Below, one piece after another: positions 8,208 to 13,795 of a stretch of 16,083 nt of DNA. The stretch spans positions 1 to 16,083 of the forward strand of contig CALCGX010000097.1 of assembly GCA_937901225.1 (NCBI GenBank). Reading direction: 5' to 3'. Origin of the DNA: an uncultured Bacteroidales bacterium. Its GTDB lineage: Bacteria > Bacteroidota > Bacteroidia > Bacteroidales > Paludibacteraceae. A program made the position numbers and the translations under genes. Position 1 is the stretch's first letter. Each line of letters opens with the position of its first letter. A model generated the notes under the pieces. It made no database searches, was not told where the DNA came from, and worked only from the letters and a program-made list of their open reading frames with translations.

Positions 8208-8238
8208 TATTTTTAATGTGATTATAAATAGGAATAAT

Positions 8239-9342
8239 ATGAAAACAATATTCAAAACACTGGCACTCGGTCTTTTGCTTATGACTGCGGTAGCATGCGA
8301 GAAACATGACCCATTCGATGAGAATACTATAACGGGTGCTGTAGGACCAGAAGCAAAATGGGATATAGCTAGTAGTATGGTCAAAGCAGGTGAGCATATG
8401 GAGTTTACCGCTCAGTATTATACTACTGTTGGTGATGACTTTATTGATCACTCTGAAGTATGGTACGAATTGTTTGAAAAAGAGGATAAATTGGTGACAG
8501 CTTCACTCATCAAGTCGCTCTCATATAGTATGAGTAGTAATACCACTGCGCAAAAACGTATGTTACAAACTATTCAATCATATCCTCATACTGAGAATCT
8601 TTGGGATACTACATTCCGCGCCTATGTGCTCAAGGATAAGTTCCCTATCAGCTATACACTAGCACCTGTATCATGGGTACAACCCAAAGACACTATTGGT
8701 TTTACAAAGAACTTAAACGCATATTTTGGCGAAGGATTTCCAGAGGAGTTCAAGAAGGGATTGACTGCTAAGATGAATCCTACTGCGGATGAGCGTCACT
8801 ATGGTGCTTATATGAACGTGATTGGTGCATTAGGCTTGCTCAGTGACACCATTGTAGTCTATGGAGATACTACAACCTATGCAGAATGGTTGGTTGACTC
8901 TGCATTCAATGCGAATACCAACTCTTGGGAGTATGGCTTTAAGCAATACGATACTATCAGAAGTCTAACGGATTTTGATACGGTTGGTATGAGAGTTGAC
9001 TCAACTGAGAAACGTGTTAACTTGGGTGGTCGTCCTCCTAAATTTGATACGATCATGATATATGATACTACATGGATTATCAAAGGAGAACCTCTTGGTA
9101 CCGAGTATGTCTATGATAAGATTAAGCATGCCTTGGATAGCGTGTGGGAGAACCATGTGTCCTTCTACGACTTGATTGCTAATTCAGAGGGCTATTCTAT
9201 CGAGTACAAGCGCGAGTACTATATCAATGCTGAATTGCGTATCTACGATAAGAAAGGCTTTGACCCTGCTAAAGATCAAGAAGGCGCATATACTGGTGGT
9301 ACATATAGTAAAACTGATGCGAAAGAGATTGCTATTAACTAA
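8239..9342 (+). CDS. Hypothetical lipoprotein in the SusE/SusF position
   Basis: I do not recognise a family. The chosen start is the ATG at 8239, giving 367 residues, because it places a clean lipoprotein signal at the N-terminus (MKTIFKTLALGLLLMTAVAC, Cys20); a GTG at 8218 would put seven polar residues in front of it. After the Cys come EKHDPFDEN, an acidic stretch that suits export to the cell surface. The mature protein is rich in Tyr, Thr and Asp, with several short TYDTT-like strands (TIVVYGDTTTY, DTIMIYDTTW), consistent with a mostly beta fold, and has no internal Cys. It lies directly downstream of the SusD-like gene, where glycan-binding SusE/SusF-type proteins usually are. A role in binding the locus substrate at the surface is an inference from position. 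Confidence 0.85.
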   Translation: MKTIFKTLALGLLLMTAVACEKHDPFDENTITGAVGPEAKWDIASSMVKAGEHMEFTAQYYTTVGDDFIDHSEVWYELFEKEDKLVTASLIKSLSYSMSSNTTAQKRMLQTIQSYPHTENLWDTTFRAYVLKDKFPISYTLAPVSWVQPKDTIGFTKNLNAYFGEGFPEEFKKGLTAKMNPTADERHYGAYMNVIGALGLLSDTIVVYGDTTTYAEWLVDSAFNANTNSWEYGFKQYDTIRSLTDFDTVGMRVDSTEKRVNLGGRPPKFDTIMIYDTTWIIKGEPLGTEYVYDKIKHALDSVWENHVSFYDLIANSEGYSIEYKREYYINAELRIYDKKGFDPAKDQEGAYTGGTYSKTDAKEIAIN

Positions 9343-9369
9343 TATGAACAAGACAAATAAATCAATGAT

Positions 9370-11085
9370 ATGAAAACAAATATTTTGAAAACCTTATTCA
9401 TTGCACTATTGCCTATTTGTGCGGCGTCTTGTGTCGATAATATACCTGAGGAAGAGGTGCTTCCAAGAGATGCGGTTTCTTTCGAGTACTTTATTGACCA
9501 AGAAAAAGATTCGATGTACTATTTGGACTTTTATGTAGATTCATATATTACATTCGTGAATACATCTCCTGCATCTACTCAAGGTACTCCTCGTTGGGAT
9601 TTTGGTGATGGACAAACCACCGAAGGTGACGAGGTACAACACTTCTATGCCAAGGCTGGTACCTATAAGGTAAAACTGACCGTGGGTGATTTCTCTAAAG
9701 AGCAAGTCATTATGATTGCTCCTATCAAACCTATTGTGACTATCAAAGTTGCAGACCCTATTTGCGAGGTGCGTAATTCATTAGTTACATTCGAAGTAGA
9801 GTTGCCTAACCCACAAAATAAGCCTGCTACTTTCTCTTGGACATTCCCTAAAGATACCAAAAATGCTGATGATAAGGACTATGATTCTTTCACAGGTCAA
9901 GGTGTGGAAGATCTGCCAGCACCAGTAAAGTTCTCTCACGTAGGATCGCAAGAGGTAATACTCAATGTTAAGTTGGGGGATGAAGAATTGGAAACTACTA
10001 CATTGAATGTACAAGTGGGTTACAACCAAGAAGTTCCTACCCTCTATTATGCAGTACAAGGTGGACGTATTATGGCATACAAGTTGGCTGGTGCAGATAG
10101 AGATACTACTATTGAAATCAATCCATTTGATCTCGGTGTGGCTTCTGGTCAACACCCATTCAACATCCTATTCAAGGATTCTTCACTTTATGTTTTGGAT
10201 GCAGGTAAACAATTCTACTATGTAAATGACGTGGATGGTGTATTGGGTGATGGTAAGATTTCTGTGGTATCTAAAGATGGTAAAAAAGTAGAGACCATGA
10301 TCTCCAATGCTGGTCAAGCTGCTTTTGATGACCCATTCTATGGCTGCATTGACGGTGACTTCCTTTATTATGCTAACCGTAACACCGGTATTATGAAGGT
10401 GAAACTCACCGACCGTGACAAGGTATATAACATCAACGAATATCCATATTTTGTGCGTCACAACCATCTCCAATATTATGGTAATGGTCTTGCATATGGT
10501 GCGGTTAGCCGTAACTTTGCTAAGATTAATGGTGTATGGCATTGGTCAACTTGCCACACTGCTACTTCTACTTTCTGCTTTATGGATGATGATATCTTGA
10601 AAGATCCTGTTTCTGCGGGTGATAAGAACTTGTTACCAGAGGAAGGAAAAATCTGCGATGGTATTAAGATTGGTTCGTTCTATTATTCTAGTAAGCACGA
10701 CAAAGTGGTGTTCTGCGCTATGGAAATGACTGCTAATAATGTGTGTGCTTGTACCTACGCAGAGTGGAAGGCTATGGCATCTGGTGGTGATGTAAACAAG
10801 AAAGCGATCAAATATAACGATAAATCTTTCGAGAGCAACTTGGATAACAACCTTCCTGCTATAGAGGGTACGGGTGTAGAGTCTGTAGGTATTACTCAGA
10901 TAGCTTACGACGATGTAAATGAGTGCGTGTATTTCGCATATCGTAATAACGGTTCTTCTACAACTAATCGTCCAGAGACTGGTATTTATTGCTATAACCT
11001 TACTTCTGGTGTCGTTACCTGCTTGATTCCAGACGTTGCTGCATACGGCGTAGCTGTAAACAACAATCCTTCTAAATTGTTCTAA
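9370..11085 (+). CDS. PKD-domain surface lipoprotein with propeller-like C-terminus
   Basis: The 571-residue product has a lipoprotein signal ending at Cys21 (PICAASC) followed by VDNIPEEE, acidic as in surface-exported lipoproteins. Residues about 35-107 form a PKD domain, shown by RWDFGDG (75-81), HFYAKAGTYKVKLTV (91-105) and the NTSP turn before it. Residues about 121-215 look like a second Ig/PKD-type sandwich (FSWTFP, then QEVILNVKLGDEE). Residues about 225-571 contain repeated strand pairs such as LYYAVQGGRIMAYKL, SLYVLDAG, FLYYANRNTGIMKV and YFAYRNNGSS, which suggests a beta-propeller. Such modular lipoproteins in SusCD loci generally act as surface glycan-binding proteins. No catalytic motif is evident. 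Its stop codon overlaps the ATG of the GHL10 gene by one base, so the two are likely translationally coupled. Confidence 0.85.
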   Translation: MKTNILKTLFIALLPICAASCVDNIPEEEVLPRDAVSFEYFIDQEKDSMYYLDFYVDSYITFVNTSPASTQGTPRWDFGDGQTTEGDEVQHFYAKAGTYKVKLTVGDFSKEQVIMIAPIKPIVTIKVADPICEVRNSLVTFEVELPNPQNKPATFSWTFPKDTKNADDKDYDSFTGQGVEDLPAPVKFSHVGSQEVILNVKLGDEELETTTLNVQVGYNQEVPTLYYAVQGGRIMAYKLAGADRDTTIEINPFDLGVASGQHPFNILFKDSSLYVLDAGKQFYYVNDVDGVLGDGKISVVSKDGKKVETMISNAGQAAFDDPFYGCIDGDFLYYANRNTGIMKVKLTDRDKVYNINEYPYFVRHNHLQYYGNGLAYGAVSRNFAKINGVWHWSTCHTATSTFCFMDDDILKDPVSAGDKNLLPEEGKICDGIKIGSFYYSSKHDKVVFCAMEMTANNVCACTYAEWKAMASGGDVNKKAIKYNDKSFESNLDNNLPAIEGTGVESVGITQIAYDDVNECVYFAYRNNGSSTTNRPETGIYCYNLTSGVVTCLIPDVAAYGVAVNNNPSKLF

Positions 11086-13592
11086 TGAAATTCGTTAAAC
11101 AAATATCACTACTTGCTCTTGGCTTGTGCTTGGCGCTTACGCTCCATGCACAGCCCAAGCGCGAGTTTCGTGCTTCTTGGCTGACAACGGTTTGGGCTAT
11201 CGATTGGCCTAATCCTCATAGCAGCCCCGATGCTGCTGGACAGCTCAAGCAGCAAGAATATATGCTTTCCCTCATCAAACTGCACGAGAAAGCGAACCTC
11301 AACGCGATATTCTTCCAAGTGCGTGGTTTCTGCGATGCAATGTACAACTCTAAGTACGAGCCTTGGAGCCAGTACTTAACTGGTACTCGTGGTGGTGAGC
11401 CTACTTATGACCCGCTCCAACTCGTGATTGACTCAGCGCATGCACGTGGCATGGAGGTACACGCATGGCTCAATCCATATCGCTATGCAAGTTCGGATGC
11501 TACTTTTGGCAAAGACCACGAGAAAGATTACTACAACACTCATCCAGACTGGTTGGTGAATTGTGGAGGTATCACCATCCTCAATCCTTCCTTGCCAGAG
11601 GTGCGTGAGCAGATCTGCAAAGTGGTGGCTGATATTGTAGAGAACTATGATGTGGATGGTATCATCTTTGATGACTACTTCCATCAATCTGGCTACCAAG
11701 ATTCCTACGACCAAGAGCAATACGATGCTACTGCCAATGGCATGTCTCGTGCTGATTGGCGTCGTGCACAAAATAATCTCATGGTACGTATGGTCAATGA
11801 TACCATCAAGGCCATCAAACCTTGGGTCAAATTTGGTATCGGTCCTGCAGGTGTGGCGGGTAAAGCCAACACTTCTGCCCCTGTTTATGGCGTAGAACCA
11901 TGTCCTACACCATCCTCTGACTGGCAATACAACCAAATCTATGCAGACCCTCTCGCTTGGTACAACGAGAAGACCATCGACTATATGGCTCCTCAAATCT
12001 ATTGGACCATTGATTCGTGGGCGAATTATGATGTGATCTGCAAATGGTGGTCTGACATGGCATGCCACTTCAACCGTCACATGTATGTCAGCCATACACT
12101 CAGTTCCATGGTGTCAGATAATCAGATTACCAGCGGTAAGCACGGCAAACAGGAGATTGGGGATCAAATAGCACTCAATCGCCTTTATGACCGTATGGAT
12201 GCTCCTGGTAGTTGTTGGTATAGCTTCAGCACTGGAATGACAACGAAGGATTTCTTCAATTATATTGGCGAAGATGTTAATGCTCGTCCTGCTGTCATAC
12301 CACAAATGACTTGGATGGCTACTAACGACTGCTATTATGTCAGCAATATTCGTGTGGAGGGTAATCTCCTCAAATGGGAGGCACCAAAGGAAAATCTACG
12401 TTTCGTAGTATATCAGATTCCTACTTCGGAGGTGGGACAACATGGGGCTGTGGCTACAAGTCGCAATGTGCTTGGTACGACATATACCAATTCCTTCAGC
12501 CTCAACAACAAGTTCGTTTCCGATGGTACGATGCCTACTACCTACGCAGTGGCTGTGTTGGACCGTTTTGGCAACGAGCACCCTGCTCGCACGATGGATA
12601 ATACCCAATGGGGAAAATCGCCTAAGGCAGAAATCGTATATCCTGCCAACAATGCAGCTACAGTCATGCCATGCAATGTATCTTGGAAGGCGGTTGAGGG
12701 TGCAGACTCTTACTTCTTCCAACTCTCCAAGTCGGCGGACTTCTCTACATTTGATTACGAGTATGAGGTGTCTGATACAACTTTCTATCTTGGCAAAGTC
12801 TATTGGCTTAACCAAGACGGAACCTACTACTGGCGCGTGCGTACACGCAGTATCAATAAGGAAGATTCCTTTACCGATATTCATGCTTTCGATGGATCCT
12901 ATTTCCGTATGCAATCTCCTGCAGAGGGTGATACGTGTGACTTCCATTCACCTACCTTCGTCTGCGATAGTATTGCATATCATACGGTAGAATATACTTT
13001 TGAGATTGCCTCTAACACGAAGTTTGATGCCAACTCGATTGTGCATGTTGCTACTTCCTCTACACATCGTTACACGCTGCCTTTTGACTTGCTTGCTTCG
13101 CGTGACTATTATGTGAGGGTAACAGCATCTTTTAATGGCATGCAGGTTATGTGTAAGGAGGTTAAGTTCCGCACCAAGCCACAGTTCGTACCTATTCCAG
13201 TCATCACATCGCCTGCTAATGGCACACATTTTGCAGGGAATGATGTGACGGTTACTTGGAAAGAGCAAGCCTCTTCTGGGTTCCAAGTGGATTTTAGTCA
13301 GAAGTCTAACTTCCCTCCTCGTTCCACTACGAAGGTGCGTGTAGATGACCCTGCGGTGTTTACGTGTACAAAGACAGGACTTAGTAAGGGGACATGGTAT
13401 ATTCGTGTGTCCGCGGTAGCTGAAGGGGGACTAACCGAACCTTCGGCAATGGTGACGGTTTATATGGGCAGTACAACCGATCTCGGTAATGTATCGGTGG
13501 ATACGACTCCTATCAAAGTGTTAGAAAACGGACAAGTAATAATACTGCGCAATGGTAAGCGCTACAACTTGCTGGGGGGCACCGTACAATAA
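11085..13592 (+). CDS. Secreted GHL10-family glycoside hydrolase (DigH/YngK-like) with C-terminal Fn3-like domains
   Basis: The 835-residue protein has a signal peptide of about 22 residues (LTLHAQ) without a lipobox Cys, so it is probably periplasmic or secreted. Residues about 25-400 are a glycosyl-hydrolase-like 10 (GHL10, PF02638) TIM barrel: REFRASWLTTVWAIDWP (26-42), NAIFFQVRG (73-81), VHAWLNPYR (125-133), VDGIIFDDYFH (190-200, acidic residues in the likely active site) and DYMAPQIYW (299-307). E. coli DigH (YddW) of this family hydrolyses denuded peptidoglycan strands. Residues about 415-790 hold three or so Fn3/Ig-like sandwiches (YPANNAATV, SPAEGDT, SPANGTHF starts). The last ~25 residues (KVLENGQVIILRNGKRYNLLG) resemble a short terminal strand motif seen on Bacteroidales secreted proteins. 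As last gene of a locus with murK and murQ it likely supplies the glycan-cutting step. The exact bond cut is not readable here. Confidence 0.88.
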   Translation: MKFVKQISLLALGLCLALTLHAQPKREFRASWLTTVWAIDWPNPHSSPDAAGQLKQQEYMLSLIKLHEKANLNAIFFQVRGFCDAMYNSKYEPWSQYLTGTRGGEPTYDPLQLVIDSAHARGMEVHAWLNPYRYASSDATFGKDHEKDYYNTHPDWLVNCGGITILNPSLPEVREQICKVVADIVENYDVDGIIFDDYFHQSGYQDSYDQEQYDATANGMSRADWRRAQNNLMVRMVNDTIKAIKPWVKFGIGPAGVAGKANTSAPVYGVEPCPTPSSDWQYNQIYADPLAWYNEKTIDYMAPQIYWTIDSWANYDVICKWWSDMACHFNRHMYVSHTLSSMVSDNQITSGKHGKQEIGDQIALNRLYDRMDAPGSCWYSFSTGMTTKDFFNYIGEDVNARPAVIPQMTWMATNDCYYVSNIRVEGNLLKWEAPKENLRFVVYQIPTSEVGQHGAVATSRNVLGTTYTNSFSLNNKFVSDGTMPTTYAVAVLDRFGNEHPARTMDNTQWGKSPKAEIVYPANNAATVMPCNVSWKAVEGADSYFFQLSKSADFSTFDYEYEVSDTTFYLGKVYWLNQDGTYYWRVRTRSINKEDSFTDIHAFDGSYFRMQSPAEGDTCDFHSPTFVCDSIAYHTVEYTFEIASNTKFDANSIVHVATSSTHRYTLPFDLLASRDYYVRVTASFNGMQVMCKEVKFRTKPQFVPIPVITSPANGTHFAGNDVTVTWKEQASSGFQVDFSQKSNFPPRSTTKVRVDDPAVFTCTKTGLSKGTWYIRVSAVAEGGLTEPSAMVTVYMGSTTDLGNVSVDTTPIKVLENGQVIILRNGKRYNLLGGTVQ

Positions 13593-13624
13593 CCGCACAA
13601 TTACCGCACAATTACCGCACAATT
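13581..13624 (+). repeat. Four 11-bp tandem repeats spanning the GHL10 stop codon
   Basis: Three perfect copies of ACCGCACAATT (13592-13602, 13603-13613, 13614-13624) follow a diverged copy ACCGTACAATA (13581-13591) inside the coding end. The TAA stop at 13590-13592 is created where the diverged copy meets the first perfect one, so the array appears to have grown from the end of the gene. The last copy runs into the terminator-like hairpin. Confidence 0.75.
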
Positions 13625-13664
13625 TTGGGGCGATATACTGGGAATAATTATCTTCCCCCAAAAT
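13622..13664 (+). terminator. Terminator-like hairpin after the operon
   Basis: ATTTTGGGG (13622-13630) pairs with CCCCAAAAT (13656-13664) around a 25-base loop that contains a smaller GGGAA/TTCCC pairing. It sits 30 bases after the GHL10 stop and is followed by AT-rich DNA rather than a strict T-run, so efficiency is uncertain. It would separate the operon from the gene at 13796. Confidence 0.55.
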
Positions 13665-13690
13665 AATTAGACTAATTAGACCAATTAGAC
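13664..13690 (+). repeat. Three 9-bp tandem repeats
   Basis: TAATTAGAC, TAATTAGAC and CAATTAGAC lie head to tail directly after the hairpin. This is a second, unrelated tandem array within 100 bases. No function is evident. Confidence 0.7.
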
Positions 13691-13729
13691 GAATAATAAA
13701 CAAACAATTTTTTACTTAACGCAACTGAG

Positions 13730-13750
13730 GTCCACCGTGGACGTGTCCAC
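13730..13750. promoter_or_regulatory. Overlapping palindromes in the leader of the 13796 gene
   Basis: The half-site GTCCAC occurs as direct, inverted, direct: GTCCAC-C-GTGGAC-GT-GTCCAC. This makes two mutually exclusive perfect 6-bp inverted repeats with 1- and 2-base centres. The cluster is GC-rich in an otherwise AT-rich leader, 45 bases before the start codon. It could be a repressor site or a leader RNA switch; nothing here decides between them. I found no good TAnnTTTG promoter box between 13593 and 13795. Confidence 0.4.
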
Positions 13751-13795
13751 AACGGATGAGGAAGCAATTTATTAACCAAAAAAACAACAAAATTT

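Larger units (their letters stand above)
1404..13592 (+). other. Predicted peptidoglycan-sugar utilisation locus (seven-gene operon)
   Basis: Seven same-strand genes follow one another with gaps of 35, 31, 21, 31 and 27 bases and then a 1-base overlap. No internal terminator or promoter is evident, and a terminator-like hairpin follows the last gene. The functions are MurNAc-type kinase, MurNAc-6-P etherase, SusC, SusD, two further lipoproteins and a GHL10 hydrolase. The SusCD pair marks it as a polysaccharide utilisation locus; murQ makes MurNAc the clearest substrate. No amidase, NagZ, SusR-like or ECF/anti-sigma regulator is present. Confidence 0.75.

Noticed and set aside
8218..8238. GTG start upstream of the 8239 lipoprotein
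   Set aside because: It would add seven polar residues before a normal lipoprotein signal peptide; the ATG at 8239 has a purine-rich GGAAT upstream like its neighbours.
7824..8451. Overlapping minus-strand frames (186 and 95 codons) across the susD/lipoprotein junction
   Set aside because: They are shadows of two well-supported plus-strand genes; hydrophobic stretches come from reversed signal-peptide and Tyr/Thr-rich codons.
11433..12095. 220-codon minus-strand frame
   Set aside because: It is antisense to the GHL10 catalytic barrel, whose motifs are clear in the plus frame.
13624..13656. Promoter for the 13796 gene (TTTG at 13624-13627 with TATCTTCC at 13649-13656)
   Set aside because: The -7 match lacks the conserved final TG, the spacing is 21, and the elements lie inside the terminator-like hairpin.
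13581..13690. CRISPR array
   Set aside because: The units are 9-11 bases, contiguous and without spacers.
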